A stretch of 15,224 bases of DNA from assembly GCA_002422175.1 (NCBI GenBank), contig DITR01000199.1:1-15224 (forward strand), in the 5' to 3' direction. This document shows, piece by piece, positions 7,211-14,512 of the stretch (the first letter of the stretch is position 1; each line of letters begins with the position of its first letter). The position numbers and the translations under genes were made by a program. Source of the stretch: Alcaligenaceae bacterium UBA6179 (GTDB taxonomy: Bacteria; Pseudomonadota; Gammaproteobacteria; Burkholderiales; Burkholderiaceae_B). Below the pieces are notes generated by a model. That model ran no database searches and had not been told where the DNA came from. It was given only the letters and a program-made list of their open reading frames with translations.

Positions 7211-7513
7211 TTACTTAGGTGCGGTATCAATCGTTAAAAAGATCTCATTGGCTCGAGGTTGCGGCAACGAGTGTTGCTTTGCAAGCTCAGTCAAACGATC
7301 GATGAAGGGTTGTGGGTCTTGCACATTTAATTGCTCAAGGTTGTATACCTCCATCCATGTTTCACGGCCTTCTTGATCATGGGTGGGGCGCTTAAAAAGC
7401 TGAGTCTGCACACCAACAAACTCATTTGTTATGGCTGACTGCAAAGCCGCCACATCATTCTTAAGCTGAAGAAGCGTGCTGGGTATAAATTTATAATAAA
7501 CATAAACAAACAT
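7211..7513 (-). CDS. DUF4936 family protein
   Basis: This 100-residue protein begins MFVYVYYKF and contains FKRPTHDQEGRETWMEVY, which matches my recollection of DUF4936, a small family of unknown function found mainly in Burkholderiales. It has no signal peptide or membrane segment and is probably a small cytoplasmic alpha/beta protein. The start is ATG 7513, one base after the ubiX stop. The last ubiX codons supply a GGGA ribosome binding site, so translation is probably coupled to ubiX. It is the last gene of the DUF455-ubiX-DUF4936 operon and meets leuA tail to tail. Confidence 0.8.
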   Translation of the reverse strand: MFVYVYYKFIPSTLLQLKNDVAALQSAITNEFVGVQTQLFKRPTHDQEGRETWMEVYNLEQLNVQDPQPFIDRLTELAKQHSLPQPRANEIFLTIDTAPK

Positions 7514-7514
7514 T

Positions 7515-8090
7515 TTATTTTCCCAGCCCATTCCAACGACTGATCAAGTTGTGTTCAAGCCCATATAAATCCAAGACACGCCCCACGGTGTGATTAATGA
7601 TGTCATCAACTGATTGTGGTTTGGCATACAGGGCCGGCACAGGTGGCATAACGATGGCGCCGTTTTCTGTGACTTGCGCCATACTTTTAATATGGCCCGC
7701 ATGTAACGGGGTTTCTCTAAATAACAGTACCAATCGTCGCCGTTCTTTTAACATCACATCTGCTGCTCTTGATATTAAATTACGTGTCGTGCCCCACGCT
7801 ATTTCAGACAAGGTATTGACCGAACAGGGGGCTACGATCATGCCCAAACTTAAAAATGAGCCCGAGGCAATTGAGGCGCCGACGTTTTTATAAGCATGCT
7901 TTTCTGTGGCAAGTGATTCCACAAAAGTAGGGGTGTATTCTGTTTCGGCCGCCATCGTTATTTTGGCTGAGTCACTCATAATTAAGTGTGTTTCAACGTC
8001 TAATGTTTTTAATGTTTCCAATAAGCGTACGCCGTAAATTGTGCCTGATGCACCGGTTATAGCCACAATAATTCGTTTGGGTGTGCTCAT
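7515..8090 (-). CDS. ubiX: Flavin prenyltransferase UbiX
   Basis: UbiX attaches a dimethylallyl group to FMN to make prenylated FMN, the cofactor of the UbiD decarboxylase in ubiquinone synthesis. The 191-residue length matches the family. Visible signatures are the flavoprotein loop ITGASGTIYG (11-20), the IASGSF stretch (74-79), the APCSVNTLSEIA segment and ERRRLVLLFRETPLH (116-130). The C-terminus, SRWNGLG, carries the expected late arginine. ATG 8090 is chosen because STPKRIIVAITGASG is the usual start; 13 further codons are open upstream but not conserved. AAAGAG lies upstream as a weak ribosome binding site. No ubiD is visible in this window. The phenolic acid decarboxylase subunit homologues (Pad1 type) are close relatives and cannot be excluded by sequence alone. 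Confidence 0.93.
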   Translation of the reverse strand: MSTPKRIIVAITGASGTIYGVRLLETLKTLDVETHLIMSDSAKITMAAETEYTPTFVESLATEKHAYKNVGASIASGSFLSLGMIVAPCSVNTLSEIAWGTTRNLISRAADVMLKERRRLVLLFRETPLHAGHIKSMAQVTENGAIVMPPVPALYAKPQSVDDIINHTVGRVLDLYGLEHNLISRWNGLGK

Positions 8091-8132
8091 ATATTCACTC
8101 TTTAAATACAATAAAAAAGACTCAATCATTGC

Positions 8133-8963
8133 TTACATATGCGTTGCTTGATCGTACAAGTCGTCTAACTCTTGTTGATCAAACCCGGCCGCACGGCGGG
8201 CTTCAATGTTGAAAGGCGCTTTTAATTTAGGTGCGCGATACATTTTAGAAAGTGTTCGGTAAGTTTGTATTGGGTCTACATTGCGGGTGTCGCAAAGCCA
8301 ACGATACCAATGATTGCCGGTCGCAACGTGGCCAATTTCATCTTTAAGTATTCGATCAATAATGCTTGCGCCAACGCGATCGCCTGCACTTGAGAGTTTA
8401 TGTCGAACGGCGGGGCATGCATCTAAACCGCGGGCCTCTAATGTACGGGGTACTAAGGCCATACGCGCTAAGACATCATCAGCGGTACGATAGGCCATTT
8501 CCCAAAGACCATCATGGGCAGCAAAATCACCATATGTGAAACCCAATGATTGAAGGTGTTCATTTAGAAGTGTGAAATGTGTGGCTTCTTCTTGTGCCAC
8601 TTTTAACCAATCGGTATAGAACGACGGTGGCATGTCTGCAAAACGCCAGATGGCGTCAAGGGCCAAGTTGATGGCATTAAATTCAATATGTGCCACCGCA
8701 TGAATCAATGCCGCCACGCCTTCAGGGGTATGAACGCTTCTTGAACTTAAGCTTAATGGGTCAACCAATTCTGGCCGATCGGGGCGCCCTGGCTGGTTTG
8801 GGCATGAAGCGGGCACAGTATTAACAGGCCATATGCTGGCAACCTCTGCCGTACCAACACATAAAGCCTGCACCATATCGCATTTCACAACGGGGTCGGG
8901 TGCAAGCCATGACATGTAAGCTGTATTTCGTAATTGTTGAGGGGTATTTAAAGCTAAATTCAT
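8133..8963 (-). CDS. DUF455 ferritin-like protein, probable di-metal
   Basis: This 276-residue protein belongs to the DUF455 family of ferritin-like four-helix proteins, distantly related to MiaE-like diiron hydroxylases; the function is unknown. Probable metal ligands sit on successive helices: AHIEFNAINLALDA (Glu94), EEATHF (Glu126, His129), TLEARG (Glu176) and KDEIGHV (Glu209, His212). This is the E...ExxH...E...ExxH arrangement of carboxylate-bridged diiron sites. No signal peptide is present. It is the first gene of an operon with ubiX 42 bases downstream and DUF4936. It is divergent from the DUF3429 gene. No clear ribosome binding site precedes ATG 8963. An oxygen-dependent hydroxylase is conceivable but is inference. 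Confidence 0.85.
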   Translation of the reverse strand: MNLALNTPQQLRNTAYMSWLAPDPVVKCDMVQALCVGTAEVASIWPVNTVPASCPNQPGRPDRPELVDPLSLSSRSVHTPEGVAALIHAVAHIEFNAINLALDAIWRFADMPPSFYTDWLKVAQEEATHFTLLNEHLQSLGFTYGDFAAHDGLWEMAYRTADDVLARMALVPRTLEARGLDACPAVRHKLSSAGDRVGASIIDRILKDEIGHVATGNHWYRWLCDTRNVDPIQTYRTLSKMYRAPKLKAPFNIEARRAAGFDQQELDDLYDQATHM

Positions 8964-9004
8964 AGGTAAAAAATAAGGGTGAGGAATAATTTAAGCCATT
9001 GGCT

Positions 9005-9013
9005 TGATATGAT
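9005..9013 (+). promoter_or_regulatory. Candidate extended -10 promoter of the DUF3429 gene
   Basis: TGATATGAT is a TATGAT -10 box (9008-9013) with a TGn extension (9005-9007), which can work without a good -35; none is seen. It ends seven bases before ATG 9021, so transcription would begin at about the start codon. Confidence 0.35.
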
Positions 9014-9020
9014 GAAGCCT

Positions 9021-9479
9021 ATGAACACATCTTATTCTATGCGAATGCCTAAAGCAGCACTCTTACCTGGCTTATTAGGCTTAATACCTTTTTATGTTTT
9101 AGCGCTTTCTAGCTTCGCCTCGCTGGGTCTTCCACCAGTCATTGCACTGCTGGGCATGGTCACCTATGGGGCGGTGATATTAAGCTTTGTAGGGGCTATT
9201 TGGTGGGGTGTTGCGATTCACGCCCCCACAGGCACCCCACGTACAGGTCTGTTTGTCTGGAGCGTTGTGCCTGCCCTGATCGGCTGGTTTGCCACGTTGA
9301 CAGCCCCTGACTTAGGGGTCTTGATGTTGGCAGCGGGCTTTTTAATACAGTGGGTACTTGATGCGTTTTTAAGCAAAAAACACCCCTCTTTATTTCCCCC
9401 CTGGGTCTTTATGCTGCGCAGCATTTTAACGGCTGGGGTATTGAGCGCGCTGAGCTTATCTTGGTGGTTACTTGTTTAG
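9021..9479 (+). CDS. DUF3429 family inner-membrane protein
   Basis: This 152-residue, very hydrophobic protein has about five predicted transmembrane segments. It carries the DUF3429 hallmark GAVILSFVGAIWWGVA near the second helix. The family's function is unknown; it is common in proteobacteria. Possible starts are GTG 8979, ATG 9009, ATG 9012 and ATG 9021. I chose 9021 because the family usually begins shortly before the first helix (here PGLLGLIPFYVLALSSF) and no upstream start has a ribosome binding site. A -10 box just before 9021 would make the mRNA leaderless. It is convergent with the SET gene, with nine bases between the stops. Confidence 0.8.
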   Translation: MNTSYSMRMPKAALLPGLLGLIPFYVLALSSFASLGLPPVIALLGMVTYGAVILSFVGAIWWGVAIHAPTGTPRTGLFVWSVVPALIGWFATLTAPDLGVLMLAAGFLIQWVLDAFLSKKHPSLFPPWVFMLRSILTAGVLSALSLSWWLLV

Positions 9480-9488
9480 AATGATTGT

Positions 9489-9986
9489 TTAGGCAACCTG
9501 CTTTTCAGCCTTTTTGGTCGCTTTTTTAACCTTCTTTTTGGGTATAGAAAGCATCGTGCCACGACAGCTAGGCGCGCCGCAACGGCAGGCGTATTGATCG
9601 CGTATCGTTTGCGTGATTTTATCGTCCATCACTAAACCGTAATCGTAATTAAGCTCTTCGCCGCGAGTAATGTCACGATTGGCCACGATGTAAACACGTT
9701 TGCCAGCGCTACCCTCTTCGCTGTCACAATTGGGTTCGCACGCATGGTTGATCCAGCGGGCATCGTTACCTTGATCATCGCCGTCAATGACTTTACCTGT
9801 CGACAACACAAAGAAAAATGTGTGGAAAGGGTCATCTGGGTTGGTAGGGTGGCGACGATCGGCTTCTTTATTGCTGATGCGAGCACCCTCATATTCAATG
9901 ATGCGTGTGCCAGCCGGAATTTTTCGTTTAGCAAAAACACCCTTACCGTGAACAGGTGAATGACGTACAACGTGCCATATTGTCAT
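9489..9986 (-). CDS. SET-domain lysine methyltransferase with post-SET zinc site
   Basis: This 165-residue protein is a complete SET domain, the S-adenosylmethionine-dependent lysine methyltransferase fold best known from eukaryotic histone enzymes. Visible are GKGVFA (14-19), EYEG (31-34), the cofactor and pseudoknot motif NHACEPNC (80-87) and ELNYDYG (111-117) with the catalytic tyrosine. The post-SET CRCGAPSCRG holds Cys134, Cys136 and Cys141, which with Cys87 form the expected zinc site. The last 17 residues are lysine-rich (KKKVKKATKKAEK), probably a nucleic-acid or protein contact. Its start overlaps the panB stop by four bases (ATGA), so translation is coupled. It is the last gene of topB-panB-SET. 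The substrate is unknown. Small SET proteins are recurrent in Burkholderiales and in Chlamydia. Confidence 0.93.
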   Translation of the reverse strand: MTIWHVVRHSPVHGKGVFAKRKIPAGTRIIEYEGARISNKEADRRHPTNPDDPFHTFFFVLSTGKVIDGDDQGNDARWINHACEPNCDSEEGSAGKRVYIVANRDITRGEELNYDYGLVMDDKITQTIRDQYACRCGAPSCRGTMLSIPKKKVKKATKKAEKQVA

Positions 9987-10804
9987 TTCTTAACGCCAAA
10001 ACAATGTTTTAACTCAGGAAATGTTGCGGCTCGCACCTCTTTTGCATATTCTTGAACAGCATTTTCTATTTCAGTATTTAAACTCGCAAAACGCTTTACA
10101 AATTTAGGCACGCTCTCGCCATTAATACCCAACATGTCTTCGGTAACTAACACTTGACCATCACACACCACAGACGCCCCAATACCGATCGTCACAGCCA
10201 TTAAATCACGGGTAATTTTAGCGGCGACCGCTTCGGCAACGCCCTCAAGCACGATACCAAATGCACCGGCTTCTTGAACAGCATAAGCATCTTGTTCTAC
10301 TTGGCGAGCGCTTTCTTCATTCATGCCTTGGGCTTTGTAGCCGCCCATGATATGAACAGATTGGGGCATTAAACCAACATGACCTAAAACAGGAATGCCA
10401 CGCTTGACCAAGAACTCAATAGTAGGCGCCATCACTTCACCACCCTCAAGCTTGACGGCATCAGCACCCCCGTGTGCGATTAGGTAGGCTGCGTTTTTAA
10501 ATGCTTGCTGTGGCGACTCGTGATAGCTTGCAAAGGGCATATCGGCAATGACACAGGCACGCTGACTGCCCCGTACAACAGCAGCCGTGTGAGCAGCGAC
10601 TTGTTCAAGTGTGAACGAAAGGGTGTTAGGCAACCCATAAGCTACCATTGCCGTTGAATCACCCATCAATAAGAAATCGACATACGGGTCAAGTAAGCGT
10701 GCCATGGCGGAACTGTGGGCGGTCAGCGAGACAATTTTCTGCTGGCCTTTCATTGCCCGCAATTGCGGAACGGTGATGCGTTTAATGTCTGTGTGAACGC
10801 TCAT
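9983..10804 (-). CDS. panB: 3-methyl-2-oxobutanoate (ketopantoate) hydroxymethyltransferase
   Basis: PanB transfers a one-carbon unit from methylenetetrahydrofolate to 2-oxoisovalerate, the first step toward pantothenate and coenzyme A. The 273-residue length is typical (E. coli 264). Metal ligands are present as MGDS (Asp49) and ADMPF (Asp88), substrate residues as VKLEGG (Lys118, Glu120), and the catalytic glutamate as Glu187 in VLEGV. GHVGLMPQSV and CDGQVLVTEDMLG also match. The usual TAYD start of the active-site loop is TAHS here. Together with EGV (for ECVP) and GIGAS (for GIGAG), this resembles the alphaproteobacterial PanB type as I remember it. It lies 22 bases after topB and overlaps the SET gene by four bases. 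panC is not in view. Confidence 0.94.
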   Translation of the reverse strand: MSVHTDIKRITVPQLRAMKGQQKIVSLTAHSSAMARLLDPYVDFLLMGDSTAMVAYGLPNTLSFTLEQVAAHTAAVVRGSQRACVIADMPFASYHESPQQAFKNAAYLIAHGGADAVKLEGGEVMAPTIEFLVKRGIPVLGHVGLMPQSVHIMGGYKAQGMNEESARQVEQDAYAVQEAGAFGIVLEGVAEAVAAKITRDLMAVTIGIGASVVCDGQVLVTEDMLGINGESVPKFVKRFASLNTEIENAVQEYAKEVRAATFPELKHCFGVKK

Positions 10805-10826
10805 CTGTTCAATCTCTGATTAAGGT

Positions 10827-13565
10827 TTAATCTACTTTACCGTTAGAATCACTTGATTCAGACGGCTGCGGATTTTTAGCGGCAACTTTTTTGACGGTGG
10901 TTTTTTTTACCGCAACTTTTTTGACTGCCGCTTTCTTAACAGCTATTTTCTTTGTCACTGTTTTTAATACGGCTGTCTTTTTAACAGCTGTTTTTGTTAC
11001 GGCTTTCTTAACCGCCTTTTTAACAGCTTTCTTTGCCACCACTTTTTTATCAGCACTTTCAACTGATTTTTTCTGGCTTGCTACTGATTTAGTCGGCACT
11101 TTGCCTTTTTTCTCGGGACGGGGCTCAAACTCAAATGAAACTTTACCGTCTGCGCCACGCGACAAATACGCTTTAAACTTGCGACGCGTACGACTTGATA
11201 TAAAACCTTCGAGCAGATCGGTGCGACCCCCTTCAAGCAGTTTAGTCATCTGGTCTGGTGAAATTTCTTGCTGCAAAATGACTTTGCCTGATTTAAAGTC
11301 ACAAGACTTTTCAGGGCCAACAGATTTTTCACATAAAAAGCTCATGCCATGCTCAAAAACCCTTGAGCCACACTTAGGGCAAGCACCCAACGAGACTGAT
11401 TGTGAAAAATCAACCGGTTCTAAATTATCTTCGTCACGTTGACCAAAATCAAACTCTAGTTTGTGATCCGCATCAATACGCAAAATCGCTGCAAAAGGTC
11501 GCCCCAATTTGCTAATAAAGCCTTGCATAGGGCCAATTTGGCGTTCACGTAACAGTTCTTCCACCTCAGCCGGCTCAAAGGTCCGGCCACCTGGGTGCTT
11601 AGAAATCGAAAAGTCACAGGCTGTACAAGCGAAGCGACGATAATTTTCTTTCACAACTTTGCCGCACTTAGGGCACGGTGTTGTCAGCGTGACATAGTCG
11701 CCCGGTATGGTGTCGCGGTCATATTCTTTGGCGCGTTTCACAATGACTTGTGTAATTTGTGCAATTTCTTGCATAAATTTTTCGCGCTCAAGCGTACCTT
11801 GCTCTATTTGCTTCAGTTTGTGTTCCCACTCGCCGGTTAGCTCTGGCGAGGTTAACTCTTTCACATCTAAACCACTGAGCAGCGTCATCAACTGCTTCGC
11901 TTTGGCTGTTGCAACCAACTCTCGCCCTTCACGACGCAGATAGGTTTCAGTAATCAACCCCTCAATAATTGACGCACGTGTAGCCGGCGTGCCTAAACCT
12001 CGCTCAGACATTGCCTCACGTAACTCTTCATCGTCAACCAATTTGCCTGCCCCTTCCATTGCTGAAAGCAGGGTGGCCTCAGAATAACGAGGTGGTGGTT
12101 TAGTGGCTAATGCAACCGACTCTATTTTTTCTGTGCGAACCGTTTCACCATCAGCCACAACCACTAATGTGGCCTCATCTTGCTGCGCATCACGGCCATA
12201 AACGGCCATCCAACCGGGGTTAACTAATACCTTGCCGTCGGTGCGAAAGGTATAACTTTGTACTTCGGTAATACGTGTCGTAACGCGAAACTCGGCGGCC
12301 GGGAAGAAAACGGCTAAAAATCGCTTCAGGACCAAGTCATACAACTTGGCTTCTGGCTCGCTTAAGTCTTTAGGTACTTGTAAAGTGGGAATAATCGCAA
12401 AGTGATCAGACACTTTTTTATTGTCAAATATACGACGATTAGGTTTAACCCACTTCTCTTTTATGACTTTTGCCGCGTGAATCGCTACCCCGCGCGCCAC
12501 CGTATCTTGACCGCCTGCAATCGCTGCCATGGTTTCTTGTACCGTGGCCACATAGTCTTCAGGCAAATAGCGTGAATCTGTTCTAGGGTAGGTTAGTGCC
12601 TTGTGTCGCTCATACAAGCTTTGGGCTAATGACAAAGTTGCTTTAGCCGAAAAGCCAAAACGCCCGTTTGCTTCACGCTGTAATGAAGTCAAGTCATAGA
12701 GCAATGGCGATAATTGAGTTGCAGGCTTTGATTCATCAGTCACACGCCCAGGCTGTTGCCGACATGCCGCTTGAATGGTCTTAGCCGCAGGCTCACCCCA
12801 CAATCGGCTATCGCGTTTTTCTGGGTCAAGTGGATCTTTTTTAAATTTGGGGTCAAACCACTTGGCTTCGTATATACCGGCCGCTGCAATGAACGTAGCA
12901 TGGACTTCCCAATAGTTTTGGGGCACAAAAGTGCGAATACGCTCTTCACGCTCGGCCACAATGGCCAAGGTGGGGGTTTGTACACGGCCCACCGGTGTTT
13001 TAAAGAAGCCCCCATCTTTACTATTAAATGCGGTCATCGCACGGGTGCCATTAATACCCACCAACCAGTCTGCTTCAGCCCGCGAACGCGCGGCTTGCTC
13101 TAAAGGCTTTAAGGCATCATCACTTCGTAAGTTTGTAAACGCTTCACGAATCGAAGTGGGCGTCATCGACTGCAACCAAAGCCGCTTAACGGGTTTTTTA
13201 ACACCCGCATATTGCACGATATATTTGAAAATTAACTCGCCTTCCCGCCCGGCATCACAGGCATTAATTAATTCAGTGACATCTTTGCGTTTAATCAGCT
13301 TGACCAGCATTTTGAGGCGATCTGTCGAGCGCTTATCAGTTGGCACAATATCAAACTGGGGGGGTATAACGGGCAAATGATTAAAACTCCACTTACCTTT
13401 AACAGGGTCGTTGGGGGCGATCAAACTCAGTAGATGGCCAACGCTTGAAGACAAGACGTACTGGTCATTTTCAAAATAATCACCTTCGCGCTTAAAACCA
13501 CCTAGTACCCGTGACAAATCGATAGCGACTGAAGGTTTCTCTGCAATGATTAAGGTTTTAGACAT
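10827..13565 (-). CDS. topB: DNA topoisomerase III with zinc fingers and histone-like lysine-rich tail
   Basis: TopB is a type IA topoisomerase that decatenates DNA through single-strand passage. The 912-residue protein is much longer than E. coli TopB (653). The Toprim domain starts with IIAEKPS (Glu9) and contains DAGREGE near 105. The catalytic tyrosine is Tyr326 in LTYPRTDSRY. Two C-terminal zinc-finger-like modules follow: CPKCGKVV...CTAC near 629-650 and CPKCGSRV...C...C near 725-752. From about 820 on, a tail is built of AVKK/KKAV units, then an acidic-polar end (ESSDSNGKVD). ATG 13565 is preferred over the in-frame start 12 codons upstream because MSKTLIIAEKPS is the conserved beginning and GGAAAAAG lies just before it. 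It is the first gene of topB-panB-SET. Confidence 0.95.
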   Translation of the reverse strand: MSKTLIIAEKPSVAIDLSRVLGGFKREGDYFENDQYVLSSSVGHLLSLIAPNDPVKGKWSFNHLPVIPPQFDIVPTDKRSTDRLKMLVKLIKRKDVTELINACDAGREGELIFKYIVQYAGVKKPVKRLWLQSMTPTSIREAFTNLRSDDALKPLEQAARSRAEADWLVGINGTRAMTAFNSKDGGFFKTPVGRVQTPTLAIVAEREERIRTFVPQNYWEVHATFIAAAGIYEAKWFDPKFKKDPLDPEKRDSRLWGEPAAKTIQAACRQQPGRVTDESKPATQLSPLLYDLTSLQREANGRFGFSAKATLSLAQSLYERHKALTYPRTDSRYLPEDYVATVQETMAAIAGGQDTVARGVAIHAAKVIKEKWVKPNRRIFDNKKVSDHFAIIPTLQVPKDLSEPEAKLYDLVLKRFLAVFFPAAEFRVTTRITEVQSYTFRTDGKVLVNPGWMAVYGRDAQQDEATLVVVADGETVRTEKIESVALATKPPPRYSEATLLSAMEGAGKLVDDEELREAMSERGLGTPATRASIIEGLITETYLRREGRELVATAKAKQLMTLLSGLDVKELTSPELTGEWEHKLKQIEQGTLEREKFMQEIAQITQVIVKRAKEYDRDTIPGDYVTLTTPCPKCGKVVKENYRRFACTACDFSISKHPGGRTFEPAEVEELLRERQIGPMQGFISKLGRPFAAILRIDADHKLEFDFGQRDEDNLEPVDFSQSVSLGACPKCGSRVFEHGMSFLCEKSVGPEKSCDFKSGKVILQQEISPDQMTKLLEGGRTDLLEGFISSRTRRKFKAYLSRGADGKVSFEFEPRPEKKGKVPTKSVASQKKSVESADKKVVAKKAVKKAVKKAVTKTAVKKTAVLKTVTKKIAVKKAAVKKVAVKKTTVKKVAAKNPQPSESSDSNGKVD
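10875..11048 (-). repeat. Degenerate repeat encoding the AVKK-rich tail of TopB
   Basis: About 58 codons made almost only of Lys, Ala, Val and Thr, in imperfect four- to five-residue units such as KKAVK, KTAVKK and KKVAVKK. At the DNA level the units vary (different lysine, alanine and valine codons), so the repeat is maintained at the protein level rather than being a fresh DNA duplication. It resembles the C-terminal tails of histone H1-like bacterial proteins. Confidence 0.8.
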
Positions 13566-13603
13566 TCTTTTTCCGGAAGGGCATTTACACCGCAATAGCA
13601 CGC

Positions 13604-13633
13604 ATCATACGTTTTATTATTTATAAGGTGCAA
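13604..13633 (-). promoter_or_regulatory. Candidate promoter of topB-panB-SET
   Basis: On the minus strand TTGCAC (13628-13633) is followed after 18 bases by TATGAT (13604-13609). The -10 matches at five of six positions, the -35 at three. Transcription would start near 13597 and give a leader of about 30 bases with the GGAAAAAG ribosome binding site of topB. The -35 lies directly after the gluQ stop. Confidence 0.45.
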
Positions 13634-13634
13634 G

Positions 13635-14507
13635 TTAGACCTTATAAAAGCGGTTTTGCCATATATATGTCGCGTCGTACCAAAACGATGCAAGATCATT
13701 AACAGCCAATGGCATAAAACCTAAAGATAACCATGCTGACTTTAGACATTCTAACGGTTGTACAAGATTTAAAGCCTGCGCACGGTTTTGCTTAGACAGC
13801 TTCAAACCCGACTCATCAAATAACACGGGTACATGTAAGGTTTTAGGGGGAATATGCCCTAAAGCATGGGCCAACACGTGCTGACGTGCCGAACTGTCAA
13901 GCAAATCTTGGCCTCTCACAATATCAGTCACGCCTTGAAAGGCATCATCAACCACCACGGCTAATTGATAAGACCAAATACCATCAGCCCGTTTTAATAC
14001 AAAATCGCCCACCACTTCACTCACACTCTGCGACTGCTGACCACACCAGCGATCATCAAAAACAACCGTTTGATGCGGTACGATAAATCGCCATGCACGT
14101 GGCGCCCGATTGGGTCGCAACCCATCACGACAAGTGCCTGGGTAGGGTTTAGGCCCACTTTTTAGTTGAGCCCCCACTGAATCAGCAATTTCTTGGCGTG
14201 TGCACCCACAAGGGTAAACAAAACCGTTCAATTGCAGTCGATCAAACGCTGCTTGGTACGCCTTTAATCGATCAGACTGATACAACACGGGTTGATCTGG
14301 GTGCATGCCCAGTGCCGCCAGCTGATCGATGATTGTCTGAGCTGCGCCCGCAACCATACGTGGGGTGTCAAGATCCTCCATGCGTATGAGCCAAACCCCT
14401 TTTGCCGCTCGTGCATCAAGGTAGCTTGCAACCGCCGCTACAAGCGAACCGGCATGTAAAGGCCCACTTGGGCTTGGCGCAAAGCGACCGATGTAACGTG
14501 AAGGCAA
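13635..14507 (-). CDS. gluQ: Glutamyl-Q tRNA(Asp) synthetase
   Basis: GluQ (YadB) is a shortened glutamyl-tRNA synthetase that attaches glutamate to the queuosine base at the anticodon of tRNA(Asp). The 290-residue protein has the catalytic domain only, without an anticodon-binding domain. Visible are FAPSPSGPLHAGSL (9-22) with the HIGH-like motif HAGS, the zinc ligands CGC (100-102) with Tyr122 and Cys126 (PYPGTC), and the KMSKS equivalent KLSKQ (236-240). There is no ATG or GTG before the conserved core. The best start is TTG 14507, five bases after the smg stop, which leaves coupling to smg as the likely translation route. A start slightly upstream inside the smg end cannot be excluded. 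Confidence 0.94.
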   Translation of the reverse strand: MPSRYIGRFAPSPSGPLHAGSLVAAVASYLDARAAKGVWLIRMEDLDTPRMVAGAAQTIIDQLAALGMHPDQPVLYQSDRLKAYQAAFDRLQLNGFVYPCGCTRQEIADSVGAQLKSGPKPYPGTCRDGLRPNRAPRAWRFIVPHQTVVFDDRWCGQQSQSVSEVVGDFVLKRADGIWSYQLAVVVDDAFQGVTDIVRGQDLLDSSARQHVLAHALGHIPPKTLHVPVLFDESGLKLSKQNRAQALNLVQPLECLKSAWLSLGFMPLAVNDLASFWYDATYIWQNRFYKV

Positions 14508-14512
14508 GACGA

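Noticed and set aside
10891..11442. Long plus-strand open frame opposite the topB tail
   Set aside because: Its Phe/Thr/Ala-rich sequence is the antisense reading of the lysine-rich repeat. topB has clear homology on the other strand.
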